Below, one piece after another: positions 7,218-15,218 of a stretch of 64,000 nucleotides of DNA. The translations under genes were made by a program, and so were the position numbers. Origin of the DNA: JALHVH01 sp963773685 (GTDB lineage: Bacteria; Acidobacteriota; Aminicenantia; Aminicenantales; Saccharicenantaceae); contig CAVZBY010000011.1 of the NCBI GenBank assembly GCA_963773685.1, positions 868,001 through 932,000 on the forward strand. The letters run 5' to 3'. The notes beneath the pieces are model-generated. The model made no database searches, was not told the origin of the DNA, and saw nothing but the letters and a program-made list of their open reading frames with translations. How positions within the stretch are numbered: the stretch's first letter is position 1; every line of letters starts with the position of its first letter.

Positions 7218-9821
7218 TCAATCGAACTTGCCGGGGACGGCCATGTCGGGATTGATGCGGACGCGGGAGGGCTTGCCGTTGAGCTTCAGCCGGAAAGAAG
7301 CGCTCGGCGTGTCCACGAGGACCTTCTCCCGATGGGCCGTGACGCCGGAACGCCATTCGATCCACAGCGGGAAGATGAAGACGCCTTCGACCTGACGGAC
7401 GTCGATCCGGAGAGCTTCCCCGGCCCCGTCCGGGACTACGGCCCAGGACGTGCGGACCTTGGGGAGCTCGTGGGAATAGAACCATCCCTCGAAGAAGGCT
7501 CCGAGGTCCCGGCCCGAGGCCTTTTCCATCGCCTCCCGGAAATGGCCGGTGCGGATGGCCCCGTACTTGCGGGATGCGAACAGCTCCTTCAATCCCCGGA
7601 AGAAAGCCTCGTCCCCGAGCGTATCGCGAAGCATGTTCACGACCAGCGCCGCCTTGTCGTAAACGATCGACTGGAAGGCGCCGTAATCGAAGAAGCTGAG
7701 CCGGGAGCCCAGCATGATGGGCCCCTTGACGGATTTCCTGTTCGTCCACTGGGCGAACTTCTTCAGGATGGCGGCGAAGGCTTCGTTCCCGTAGCGCTCC
7801 CTCAGGTAAAGGGCGGCGGCGAACTGGGCCATTCCCTCGCTGATCCACTGGTCCCGGTAGGTCCCCCAGGTGACCCCCTGGCCCCACCATTGATGGGCGA
7901 GCTCATGCGCCAGGAAATATTCCTTCCAGCGGGAAAGATCGACGGGGCTTTCCCTGGAGACGACGAGCTGCCGGTCGCCGAGCCACGGAAGCTCGTTGAG
8001 GACGATGAACGACGCCGGGCTGTGGCCGCCGGCGTCGGGCCAGAGCCTCTGGACCACGCTGAGGCCCTCGTACGGATAGGGCCCGAACCACTCGATGAAG
8101 CGGCGCAGGACGTCCCCGGCCTCGTCGAAGAAGGCTTTCCTCTGCGGGATGATCTCCGTTGAGGCGAGGGCGCGGAGCGGGACGGGGTCGGTCCCTTCCT
8201 GGAGCCGGTTGAACCGGCCGACGATGAAGGACAGGTATTTCACCGGCAAGCCCGTCCGGAAGGTGTACGTGGCGTTCCCCAGGTTCCGGATCCCGGCGAC
8301 CTCTTCCGCGTCTTCCAGGCGCCCCTTGGCGACGAGCTCGCCGTTGGAAACGCACTGATACTCGGGCGGGACGATGATCCTGAGCTCCGAGGTGAAGTAG
8401 TCGTCGGTCGTGGGGGCCGGGTACCAGAACGAGGCGTGGGTATAGAAGGAGGTCCTGTACTTGGCGTGCAGGTTGAAGCGGTTCTCTCCGGCCGCGATCT
8501 GGCCGACGACGTCGGTCGTCGGCGGCGTGGGAAGGAGCTTCCCCCGATAGAGGATCTCGATCTGGACGGGTGTATCGTGGGCCGAGATCTCCGCGAAATA
8601 GACGTACAGGAACTTCCGCCCCTTATCGACCGTATAGAACAGCTCTCTTTTCTTTTCGTCGAGAATGCGCAGGATCTCGAGCTCGGGATTGAAGCGGAGC
8701 TTCATCCCTTCGACGCTCTCGGACCGGGGCAGGACCCGGATCATCGCCCTGGCCGCGAGAAAGGATTGACCCGGGTCGTAGTCCAGGTCGATCCGGTAGT
8801 GCTGGATGTCGACCCGCTCACCCATGCTGATGAACATCCGCCGGGACTTCGGTTCCTCCTCGTTCCTCGGGGAATAGAGGCTGACGATCCTTTCCCGGCT
8901 CCGGTCGAAGAGGTTCACCTCTTCGTCGGCAAAGGGATAATAGACATAGGTCAGCGCACCTGCGTGCTCGGTGTCGAACTCGATGACCGCCTCCTCCCCC
9001 TGCGGAAGGAACGATAGGGTCTCGCCCGAGATCGAATCCTGGATGGTGAAGGAACGGGGGTAGGCTTTGCGGAAGAGCGCCTCCGCCCTGTCCGTCTCTT
9101 TCGGAGTGACCGGCGGCGGCGACCCGTCCCGGCCGATCTTGACGCGGCCCTTGAAGAACGAGTCCGAGCATCGGATATAGGCCTGGCTAACGCGGTCCTC
9201 GAGGACCGGTTTCTTGTAGATGAGACCGAGCTGGTGGCGCTCGACGGGATCGGAGGGCGCGAAACGGACCTGCCCCCGTCCGATGATGACGAAGGCCGTC
9301 TCGAGGCCCGGAACGTTGTCGTGGAAGACGGTGGCGTCGGTGAAGGAGAGGCGGATGTCGGCGTGTTCGATCTCGATGCTCGAGACCCGCTCCGCGCCTT
9401 CCGGCGGGAGCTCGATCCGTAACAGCCTATCGAGGCGCCCCGTGATGTCCTTCCGGACGACCTGCCAGCCGCCCCCTGTCCTGGCGAGCCCGAGCTGCCA
9501 GGTCTCGACGAGGGCCGAATAGGAGGTGCGGAAGAGGACCTGGAGAAAGGCTCTCGCCTCTCCGGGTCCATCGGTCAGCAGGCCGGCCGACCGGGACATG
9601 ACGGAGGCAATTCCGAGCTCCGCGAACCGGGAGGCGAGGGATTCCTGCTCTCCTCGCCGGAGGTCGGGCGCAAAGCACTCGATATAGCGAGGGAGGTCCT
9701 TGGATTCGAGGGCGTCGCGGAGCCGGACGATGAAGGTGTCGGCGGCCGGCTCCTGGTCGGCGGCTTGAAGGGGGAAGACCGATAGGACCGTCGCGAGGAG
9801 AATGGGCCAGCTTCGTCGCAT
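7218..9821 (-). CDS. M1 family aminopeptidase-like metalloprotease, exported
   Basis: 867-residue protein, signal peptide MRRSWPILLATVLSVFPLQA then a large N-terminal beta-rich region. The gluzincin site is complete: HELAHQWWG near 639 followed 18 residues later by the Glu of WISEGMAQF. A conserved Tyr and a C-terminal beta domain follow. M1 enzymes remove N-terminal residues from peptides; here it would act in the periplasm or outside. I chose the ATG at 9819-9821 because it gives the clean signal peptide; an in-frame TTG lies at 9836. The gene stands alone on the minus strand, and a sigma-54-like promoter and a phased repeat array lie just upstream. The GAMEN-type exopeptidase motif is not obvious, so substrate class is uncertain. 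Confidence 0.88.
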   Translation of the reverse strand: MRRSWPILLATVLSVFPLQAADQEPAADTFIVRLRDALESKDLPRYIECFAPDLRRGEQESLASRFAELGIASVMSRSAGLLTDGPGEARAFLQVLFRTSYSALVETWQLGLARTGGGWQVVRKDITGRLDRLLRIELPPEGAERVSSIEIEHADIRLSFTDATVFHDNVPGLETAFVIIGRGQVRFAPSDPVERHQLGLIYKKPVLEDRVSQAYIRCSDSFFKGRVKIGRDGSPPPVTPKETDRAEALFRKAYPRSFTIQDSISGETLSFLPQGEEAVIEFDTEHAGALTYVYYPFADEEVNLFDRSRERIVSLYSPRNEEEPKSRRMFISMGERVDIQHYRIDLDYDPGQSFLAARAMIRVLPRSESVEGMKLRFNPELEILRILDEKKRELFYTVDKGRKFLYVYFAEISAHDTPVQIEILYRGKLLPTPPTTDVVGQIAAGENRFNLHAKYRTSFYTHASFWYPAPTTDDYFTSELRIIVPPEYQCVSNGELVAKGRLEDAEEVAGIRNLGNATYTFRTGLPVKYLSFIVGRFNRLQEGTDPVPLRALASTEIIPQRKAFFDEAGDVLRRFIEWFGPYPYEGLSVVQRLWPDAGGHSPASFIVLNELPWLGDRQLVVSRESPVDLSRWKEYFLAHELAHQWWGQGVTWGTYRDQWISEGMAQFAAALYLRERYGNEAFAAILKKFAQWTNRKSVKGPIMLGSRLSFFDYGAFQSIVYDKAALVVNMLRDTLGDEAFFRGLKELFASRKYGAIRTGHFREAMEKASGRDLGAFFEGWFYSHELPKVRTSWAVVPDGAGEALRIDVRQVEGVFIFPLWIEWRSGVTAHREKVLVDTPSASFRLKLNGKPSRVRINPDMAVPGKFD

Positions 9822-9843
9822 TGTCGGGCTCAACAAAATCGTC

Positions 9844-9859
9844 TGCAGTATTCGTGCCA
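9844..9859 (-). promoter_or_regulatory. Sigma-54 (-24/-12) promoter candidate for the M1 peptidase
   Basis: On the minus strand the sequence is TGGCACGAATACTGCA, which fits the consensus TGGCACG-N4-TTGCA with one mismatch and the correct GG-to-GC spacing. A start site about 12 bases on would fall near 9833, just before the ATG at 9821. Two sigma-54 activators are encoded in this window. Confidence 0.55.
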
Positions 9860-9901
9860 GGGACGATGTTGGGGAAGCGCTGTGATGAGCGCCCGCGGGG
9901 A

Positions 9902-9929
9902 TTTACAGAACGTAAATATAATTTACGTT
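9902..9929. promoter_or_regulatory. Phased palindromic array, candidate activator binding site
   Basis: TTTAC (9902), GTAAA (9912) and TTTAC (9922) alternate in orientation at exact 10-base intervals, and 9909-9929 is a perfect inverted repeat (AACGTAAAT / ATTTACGTT). It lies about 70-95 bases upstream of the predicted sigma-54 start site, a usual place for an enhancer-binding site. Confidence 0.45.
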
Positions 9930-9934
9930 TTCCG

Positions 9935-10240
9935 TTATTTTCTGACGGCCCTGCCCAGGGCTTTCTCGACGTCGCTGACCTTCCCGGTCAGGCGGCCCTT
10001 GGCCCCTTCCCGGTCGTCGATGGAGACCCGCGTCAGGACGCGCGGAAAATCCCTGCGCATCCGAAGATGGCATTCCCTGATCAGACCGAGCACGGCATCC
10101 CACTCCCCCTCGACGAGGGTTCCCATAGCCGTCAACTGGTAGGGAAGGCCACTGCGGTCAATGATGTCCACGACCGCGGCGACCGGGCCGGCCAGCTCTT
10201 CGCCGCCGCCGACGGGGACGATGCTGAACTCGGCGATCAT
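9935..10240 (-). CDS. MTH1187 family thiamine-binding protein (DUF77)
   Basis: 101-residue ferredoxin-fold protein of the DUF77/MTH1187/YkoF-like family, with the family pattern EFSIVPVG near the N-terminus and YQLTAMGTLVEG. Members bind hydroxymethylpyrimidine or thiamine and are thought to act in salvage or transport. The start overlaps the end of the upstream S-adenosylmethionine decarboxylase gene by 4 bases, so the two are co-transcribed. No TPP riboswitch is visible. The role of the pairing with polyamine synthesis is not obvious. Confidence 0.85.
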   Translation of the reverse strand: MIAEFSIVPVGGGEELAGPVAAVVDIIDRSGLPYQLTAMGTLVEGEWDAVLGLIRECHLRMRRDFPRVLTRVSIDDREGAKGRLTGKVSDVEKALGRAVRK

Positions 10241-10686
10241 GGCTTGGCCTCCTCCTTCTTCATACCTTCCTTCTTTATATATTCTTCCCAGGTCACGAAG
10301 CTGTGGTAGAAGATGGCGTCCCCCTCGTCGATCCCCCGCGTGATCTCGGTGATGTGCGAGGTCGAGGCGCCGAAGGCCTCGACGGCGAAGATGACGGCCT
10401 TCTCGGGATCGATGTTGTTCCCGCAGGTATAGATGTCGAGCGCGCCGTATCCGACCTCGGGCCAGGTGTGGGTGGAGATATGGGACTCGGAGATGACGAC
10501 GACCCCGCTCACGCCGTTCGGCGGGAATCGGTTGAACGATATGGACCAGACGTGCGCTCCGGCGATCTCGGCGGCCTTGACCAGGATCTGCTGGACCTTC
10601 TCCACGCTGCCGATGACGTTGGGATCGCAGCCCGATGCCTCGACGATATAGTGATGACCGATCGACGAATGGATCATCTTGGTCAT
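10237..10686 (-). CDS. speH: S-adenosylmethionine decarboxylase proenzyme (class 1B, SpeH/SpeD)
   Basis: 149-residue proenzyme that self-cleaves to give a pyruvoyl group and makes decarboxylated AdoMet for spermidine synthesis. The processing site is in VISESHISTHTWPE, with cleavage expected before Ser68. The catalytic His is in STHTWPE and the Cys in DIYTCG (near 88). Length is slightly above the usual 120-130 because of a Lys/Glu-rich tail. The start is fixed by GGAGG 5 bases upstream (10692-10696 on the minus strand). No aminopropyltransferase gene is in the window. Confidence 0.95.
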   Translation of the reverse strand: MTKMIHSSIGHHYIVEASGCDPNVIGSVEKVQQILVKAAEIAGAHVWSISFNRFPPNGVSGVVVISESHISTHTWPEVGYGALDIYTCGNNIDPEKAVIFAVEAFGASTSHITEITRGIDEGDAIFYHSFVTWEEYIKKEGMKKEEAKP

Positions 10687-10715
10687 TTTATCCTCCAGGA
10701 ACGGGATCGAAGCCG

Positions 10716-10743
10716 ATTATGGCACAACCCCGGATTATGTCAA
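10716..10743 (-). promoter_or_regulatory. Sigma-70 promoter for speH-DUF77
   Basis: On the minus strand: TTGACA (10738-10743), 16-base spacer, CATAAT (10716-10721). It is well placed 30 bases before the speH start. Confidence 0.6.
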
Positions 10744-10762
10744 TCCCATGAAGGCCCCGGGC

Positions 10763-11206
10763 TCAGACGGGCAGGCGCTTCTCTTCCTTGACGACGTTCA
10801 GGACGACGTGGGTGACCGTCCGGTCCACGTTGCGGAGCGAGGTGATCTTCTTGATGAAGCCGTTGAGGTCCTCGCGGTCGGCAAAGTAGCCGACGAGGAA
10901 GGCGTCCCACTCGCCGGTGACGTCGTAGATGGCCGTGACGCGGGGGTCCTCGGCGATCTTCTGCTGGGTCTCGAGGAGCTTCCCCTGGGATATGCGGACG
11001 GCGATGACCGCCGCCAGGGGAAGCCCGAAGTAGCCGGGATCGATGACCGGCACGTATCCTTTGACGGCGCCGGCGGCCTCGAGCTTCTTGACGGCGTTGA
11101 TGACCGCCGTCGCCGAGCTTCCGACGTCTTTGGCGATCTCCCGGAAGCTCTTTCGGGCATTCCTGTTCATCGACCGCACGATCTTCCTGTCGAGCTCATC
11201 GATCAT
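10763..11206 (-). CDS. Lrp/AsnC family transcriptional regulator
   Basis: 147-residue regulator with an N-terminal AsnC-type winged helix (residues 1-55; RKSFREIAKDVGSSATAVINA) and a C-terminal RAM ligand-binding domain (YDVTGEWDAFLVG). These proteins sense amino acids and control amino acid metabolism. It is divergent from glutamine synthetase across a 146-base AT-rich region, so it probably regulates glnA and itself (inference). SD AGGAG lies 7 bases before the ATG. Confidence 0.93.
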   Translation of the reverse strand: MIDELDRKIVRSMNRNARKSFREIAKDVGSSATAVINAVKKLEAAGAVKGYVPVIDPGYFGLPLAAVIAVRISQGKLLETQQKIAEDPRVTAIYDVTGEWDAFLVGYFADREDLNGFIKKITSLRNVDRTVTHVVLNVVKEEKRLPV

Positions 11207-11241
11207 GGTCCGACTCCTATGGGGGCATTCCTCTGTTTGCT

Positions 11242-11269
11242 ATTATATGAAGTTTAACGTCAATTGCAA
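11242..11269 (-). promoter_or_regulatory. Promoter for the lrp-type regulator
   Basis: Minus strand TTGCAA (11264-11269), 16-base spacer, TATAAT (11242-11247), back to back with the glnA promoter. Confidence 0.55.
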
Positions 11270-11287
11270 CTATTTCTTTATATATTC

Positions 11288-11316
11288 TTGACAAATGACC
11301 AATATATATTTATTAT
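11288..11316 (+). promoter_or_regulatory. Sigma-70 promoter for glnA
   Basis: TTGACA (11288-11293), exactly 17 bases, TATTAT (11311-11316), in a strongly AT-rich stretch that also offers room for Lrp binding between the two divergent promoters. Confidence 0.7.
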
Positions 11317-11352
11317 TTATCCAATTTAAACATACTGCTTATGGAGGATAAG

Positions 11353-12759
11353 ATGCCGGAAAAGGAAAGATCCGAGGTCAAGGCCTTCGGATACAAGTCC
11401 GAGCGGGAGGTCCTGGATGCCGTCCTCGCTCCCGAGAACGGGATCGAATTCGTCCGGGTCATGTTTCCCGATATCCTCGGCCGCCCGATGGATTTTTCGT
11501 TCCCGAGCACGGAGCTCGCGCGGGCCTTCAAGGAAGGCAAGGGGTTCGACGGGTCTTCGGTCGAAGGGTTCGTCCGCATCGAGGAGAGCGACCTCGTCAT
11601 CAAGCCCGACCCGAAAACGTTCCGCCTCCTCCCTTGGGAATACAAGGGCTTCGAGGGCCAGGTCCGCTGGCGGGAGGGGATCCTCTTCGGGGACATCCAG
11701 ACCCCCGAAGGCGAGGCCTACGAGGGCGATTCGCGGGCCCGGCTGAAGAGGGCCCTGGCGCGGAGCCGCGACGAGCACGGCTTCGACGATTTCAAGTGCG
11801 GGCCGGAGCTCGAGTTCTTCATCTTTCCGGACGACCAGACCGCCGCCCCCACCGACGAGGGGGGATACTTCTTCGCCGGCCGTTACGGGGAGATCCGCAA
11901 GGAGATCCAGCTCCTCCTTAAGAAGATGGGCATCGAGTCCGAATACGACCACCACGAGGCGGCCAACGGCCAGCACGAGATCGACCTGAAGTACGCGAGC
12001 GCCCTGGACATCGCCGACGAGGCCATGATCTTCCGCTACATGGTCAAGAAAGTGACCCGGATGCACGGCCTTTACGCGACGTTCATGCCCAAGCCCATCA
12101 ACGGCCAGAACGGGAGCGGCATGCACGTCCACCAGTCGCTCTGGAAGGGGGGGAAGAACGTCTTCTTCGACCCGGAAAGCCCCATCCACCTGTCCGAGAC
12201 CGCCGTCCGCTACGTCGCGGGCCTCATGGCCCATGCCCGGGAGACCTCGGCCGTCTTCAGCCAGTGGATGAACTCCTACAAGCGGCTCATCGAGGGTTAC
12301 GAGGCCCCCGTCTACATCGCGTGGGGACAGAAGAACCGGTCGGCTTACATCCGCGTCCCGGAGTATCAGCCGGGCAAGGAGCACGCCACGCGCATCGAGC
12401 TCCGCTGCCCCGACCCCGGATGCAACATCTACCTTTCCCTGGCCGTCATGCTCACGGCGGGGCTGGCGGGGATCGGCGGGAACTACCCCCTGCCGGAGGC
12501 CGTCGAAGAGAACATCTACAAGATGAGCAACTCCCGCCAGAAGAAGCGCGAGATCCGAACGCTCCCCCGCAACCTCCAGGAGGCCGTCCGGATCATGGAG
12601 AAGAGCGACCTCATGAAGGACGCCCTCGGCGGCCACATCTTCGAGAGGTTCCTCGCCAACAAGCGCCGCGAGATCGAGGAGTACGACAACAACGTCTCGG
12701 GCGACTTCGACAAGCGGGTCAGCGACTACGAGGTCAGAAAGTACTTGCCCATCCTCTGA
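11353..12759 (+). CDS. glnA: Type I glutamine synthetase
   Basis: 468-residue enzyme that condenses ammonia and glutamate to glutamine with ATP. Signatures: beta-Grasp GFDGSSVEGF, catalytic EAANGQHEIDLKYA, ATP-site NGQNGSGMHVHQSLW and NRSAYIRVP. The adenylylation motif of GSI-beta (NLYDLPPEE) is absent (here ENIYKMSNSRQKKRE), so it looks like a GSI-alpha type not controlled by adenylylation. I chose the ATG at 11353 because GGAGG lies 5 bases upstream (11343-11347); the ATG at 11341 overlaps that site. Divergent from the Lrp gene; the hydrogenase cassette follows 58 bases downstream. Confidence 0.95.
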   Translation: MPEKERSEVKAFGYKSEREVLDAVLAPENGIEFVRVMFPDILGRPMDFSFPSTELARAFKEGKGFDGSSVEGFVRIEESDLVIKPDPKTFRLLPWEYKGFEGQVRWREGILFGDIQTPEGEAYEGDSRARLKRALARSRDEHGFDDFKCGPELEFFIFPDDQTAAPTDEGGYFFAGRYGEIRKEIQLLLKKMGIESEYDHHEAANGQHEIDLKYASALDIADEAMIFRYMVKKVTRMHGLYATFMPKPINGQNGSGMHVHQSLWKGGKNVFFDPESPIHLSETAVRYVAGLMAHARETSAVFSQWMNSYKRLIEGYEAPVYIAWGQKNRSAYIRVPEYQPGKEHATRIELRCPDPGCNIYLSLAVMLTAGLAGIGGNYPLPEAVEENIYKMSNSRQKKREIRTLPRNLQEAVRIMEKSDLMKDALGGHIFERFLANKRREIEEYDNNVSGDFDKRVSDYEVRKYLPIL

Positions 12760-12773
12760 CGCGGAACTATAAT
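12745..12773 (+). promoter_or_regulatory. Promoter candidate for the sensory hydrogenase cassette
   Basis: TTGCCC (12745-12750), 17-base spacer, TATAAT (12768-12773), overlapping the end of glnA. A transcript from here would have a roughly 38-base leader lacking a clear SD. Confidence 0.5.
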
Positions 12774-12817
12774 GGCGGCGCGGCGGGGGTGACGAACGTT
12801 CCCCCCGTCGCCGCCCC

Positions 12818-13165
12818 ATGGCCAGCCTGAACGAGATCACGACCCTGCTCGGGGGAACGAGCCTGACGCCGGGAGCCGGGACCGGGACCGAGTGCACGAA
12901 GATCTTCGCCTCGGACCTCATGAGCGACGTGCTCGCCTACATGGAGCCCGAGTCCGTGCTCCTGACGGGCCTGGCGAATGCCCACGCGGTCCGGACCGCC
13001 TGCCTGCTCGACGCCACGGCCCTCGTCATCGTTCACGGGAAGCGGCCCGACCCGAAGGCCTTGGACGAGGCCCGGGCCCACAATCTGCCCATCATCACGA
13101 CGGGACTCTCCATGTTCGATGCCTGCTCGAGGATCTTTTCCTGTCTCGCAGGATCCAAGCGATGA
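12818..13165 (+). CDS. DRTGG-domain protein 1
   Basis: 115-residue stand-alone DRTGG-type protein, the fold found as regulatory domain in CBS-pyrophosphatases and phosphotransacetylases. Pattern LTPGAGTGTECTKIFASDLMSD then VLLTGLANAHAVRTA. Such small proteins recur beside [FeFe]-hydrogenase genes in Clostridia and Thermotogae, where their role is unknown; ligand binding or redox signalling is assumed. First gene of a six-gene overlapping cassette. A related copy lies at 14873-15214. Its stop overlaps the next start (ATGA). Confidence 0.75.
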   Translation: MASLNEITTLLGGTSLTPGAGTGTECTKIFASDLMSDVLAYMEPESVLLTGLANAHAVRTACLLDATALVIVHGKRPDPKALDEARAHNLPIITTGLSMFDACSRIFSCLAGSKR

Positions 13166-13605
13166 CCGGGAAGGCCGCGTTCCGCCAGGGGTTCGCGCTC
13201 CGGGGAGGCGATTTCACGAGGGCCGGCCAGGCGTCCTGCGAGGTCAAGGAGCTCCTCAAAGAGATCGGCCTCGACCCGGCGACGGTGCGCCGCACCGCCA
13301 TCGCTTCCTACGAGGCCGAGATGAACGTCATCATGTACGCCCGCCGGGGACGCCTCGACCTGGCGGTCACGCCCGGCCGGGTCCGGATCGTCGTCGAGGA
13401 CCGCGGCCCCGGTATCCCGGACATTCCGCTGGCCATGACGGAAGGCTACTCGACGGCCACGCCGGAGATGCAGGAGCTCGGATTCGGCGCCGGGATGGGA
13501 CTCCCGAACATCAAGAAGAACACCGACCGGCTGAAGATCACCTCCAAGGTCGGCCACGGGACGCGGCTCGAGCTGACCATCGTTGCGAACGGGAGGAAGC
13601 CATGA
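13162..13605 (+). CDS. RsbW/RsbT-like ATP-binding protein (anti-sigma-type serine kinase)
   Basis: 147-residue GHKL ATPase domain alone: N-box AIASYEAEMNVIMYA, G1 VEDRGPGIPD, and G2-type GFGAGMGLPNIKKNTD. This is the RsbW/RsbT/SpoIIAB class that phosphorylates or binds partner proteins. It overlaps both neighbours by 4 bases. In hydrogenase-linked clusters such proteins are assumed to relay the state of the sensory hydrogenase; no anti-sigma antagonist (STAS) or sigma factor is encoded here, so its partner is unknown. Confidence 0.82.
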   Translation: MTGKAAFRQGFALRGGDFTRAGQASCEVKELLKEIGLDPATVRRTAIASYEAEMNVIMYARRGRLDLAVTPGRVRIVVEDRGPGIPDIPLAMTEGYSTATPEMQELGFGAGMGLPNIKKNTDRLKITSKVGHGTRLELTIVANGRKP

Positions 13606-14876
13606 CGGAGGCGAACCGCCACGCCCTGAACATCGACACCGCGAAGTGCATCGGCTGTGTCCATTGCCTGACCGCCTGTCCGACGCGGGCCATCCGCGTC
13701 ACCGGCGGCAAGGCTCGCATCATCGACGAGCTTTGTATCGATTGCGGCGAATGCCTCCGTTTCTGCCCCCGGGACGCGATCGAGGCCCGGACGACCTCGT
13801 TCGCCGACCTGAAGTCGTTCCGCTTCAAGGTCGCCGTCCCGGCGACGGTCCTCTACGGCCAGTTCGACAACGCGACCCTGCCCAATGCCATCCTCTTCGC
13901 CCTGCGGCGCATCGGCTTCGACTACGTCTACGAGCTCAGCACCATTTGCGAGCTCAACAACTCCGCCATCGCCAAGTACATCGACGACCACCCCGCCCCC
14001 CGGCCGCTCATCGCCTCGACCTGTCCCGTCGTCATCCGCCTCATCCAGCGCCGTTATCCGTCCCTCTGCGAGCTCATCGTTCCCATCGAGCCGCCGCGGG
14101 AGATCGCCGCCAAGATCCTGAGGGCCAACCTCCCCCGCCTCCTGAAGGTCCCCGCCGCCGATATCGGCATCATCCACATCACCCCCTGCCCGGCCAAGAT
14201 GGTATCCATCAACCACCCGGCGAGCATGGAACGGTCCTGGCTGGACGGCGCCGTCTCCATCCGGGACGTGCACGGGCCTGTCCTCAAGGCGATGCGCCAG
14301 AGCCGGAAGGACACGGTCATCTGCCAGCTCTTCCCGGAAACCCTCTTCTCCGGGATCGGTATGGGCACGGCCCTTTCTGGCGGTGAGACCCGCGGGCTCA
14401 AGAATCACAGGACGGTGGCCGTGTCGGGCGTCCGGGACACGATCCGCGTCCTGGACCAGGTCGAGATGGGCCTCCTCAGGGACGTGGACCTTCTGGAATG
14501 CATGGTCTGCCCGGACGGCTGTGTCGGCGGGCCCCTGGCCGTCGAGGACCGGTTCCTCGCGAAGAGCCGGATCCTCCGGCTTGTCGACATCCTCGGGGAG
14601 CGGACGGTGGTCGACCGCTCCGATATGGCCATGCTTTATCACAAGGATTTCCTGTCGTTCCGGCATTCCGTCCGGCCGATCAAGGCGCCGCCGCTCGATA
14701 CCGATCCGGCGCGGGCCATCCAGAAAGCCCGGCAACGGACCCGGATCTTCAAGAAGCTCCCGCTCAAGGATTGCGGCGCCTGCGGCGCCCCGAACTGCCG
14801 GAGCCTGGCGGAGGACATCGTCCGCGGCCAGGCCGTCCTCGCCGACTGCCCTTTTATGGGGAAGGAGAAGCGATGA
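13602..14876 (+). CDS. Sensory-type [FeFe]-hydrogenase large subunit homologue
   Basis: 424-residue iron-sulfur protein. Two N-terminal [4Fe-4S] motifs (CIGCVHCLTACP, CIDCGECLRFCP), then an H-cluster domain with all four ligating Cys: ASTCPVV (L1), TPCPAKM (L2), ECMVCPDGCVGG (L3). The proton-transfer Cys of canonical TSCCP is replaced by Thr, and the L2 Glu is lost, as in the putatively sensory groups C/D. The C-terminus adds CGACGAPNC...C (C-x2-C-x4-C-x16-C), another Fe-S motif, but there is no PAS domain. Expected to be slow or non-catalytic and to sense H2 or redox state (inference). No HydE, HydF or HydG maturase is in the window. Confidence 0.88.
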   Translation: MTEANRHALNIDTAKCIGCVHCLTACPTRAIRVTGGKARIIDELCIDCGECLRFCPRDAIEARTTSFADLKSFRFKVAVPATVLYGQFDNATLPNAILFALRRIGFDYVYELSTICELNNSAIAKYIDDHPAPRPLIASTCPVVIRLIQRRYPSLCELIVPIEPPREIAAKILRANLPRLLKVPAADIGIIHITPCPAKMVSINHPASMERSWLDGAVSIRDVHGPVLKAMRQSRKDTVICQLFPETLFSGIGMGTALSGGETRGLKNHRTVAVSGVRDTIRVLDQVEMGLLRDVDLLECMVCPDGCVGGPLAVEDRFLAKSRILRLVDILGERTVVDRSDMAMLYHKDFLSFRHSVRPIKAPPLDTDPARAIQKARQRTRIFKKLPLKDCGACGAPNCRSLAEDIVRGQAVLADCPFMGKEKR

Positions 14877-15214
14877 ACCTGGCGGAACTCGTCGAACGTC
14901 TGCGTCTGAAGGTCTACTCGGGCGGGGAGGCGCTGGCCCGGGCCGTCGGTGGCGGCTACGTGGGCGACCTGTTGAGCGACGTTATCGCCAACGGGAAGAA
15001 GGGCCAGGTCTGGATCACCATCCAGGTCCACCCCAATATCGTCGCCGTCGCCGTCCTCAAGGAGCTTGCGGCCATCGTCGTCGTCAACGGCCGAGAGCCC
15101 GCCGCCGAGACGGTCGATCGGGCCAGGAAGGAGCAGGTGCCTGTCCTCGGGACGGCGCTCACGGCCTTCGAGCTCGCCGGGAGGCTCCACGGGCTCGGGC
15201 TCGGCGGCGGCTGA
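14873..15214 (+). CDS. DRTGG-domain protein 2
   Basis: 113-residue paralogue of the DRTGG protein at 12818, starting MNLAELVERLRLKVYSGG and containing GGGYVGDLLSDVIANGKKGQVWIT. The start overlaps the hydrogenase stop by 4 bases. Having two different DRTGG proteins on either side of the hydrogenase gene argues for a heteromeric or two-ligand signalling device. Biochemical function unknown. Confidence 0.75.
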   Translation: MNLAELVERLRLKVYSGGEALARAVGGGYVGDLLSDVIANGKKGQVWITIQVHPNIVAVAVLKELAAIVVVNGREPAAETVDRARKEQVPVLGTALTAFELAGRLHGLGLGGG

Positions 15215-15218
15215 TCCG

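Noticed and set aside
13602..14876. Catalytic H2-evolving hydrogenase
   Set aside because: The proton-transfer Cys of TSCCP and the L2 Glu are missing, and the protein lies in a cassette of signalling proteins; a sensory role is more likely.
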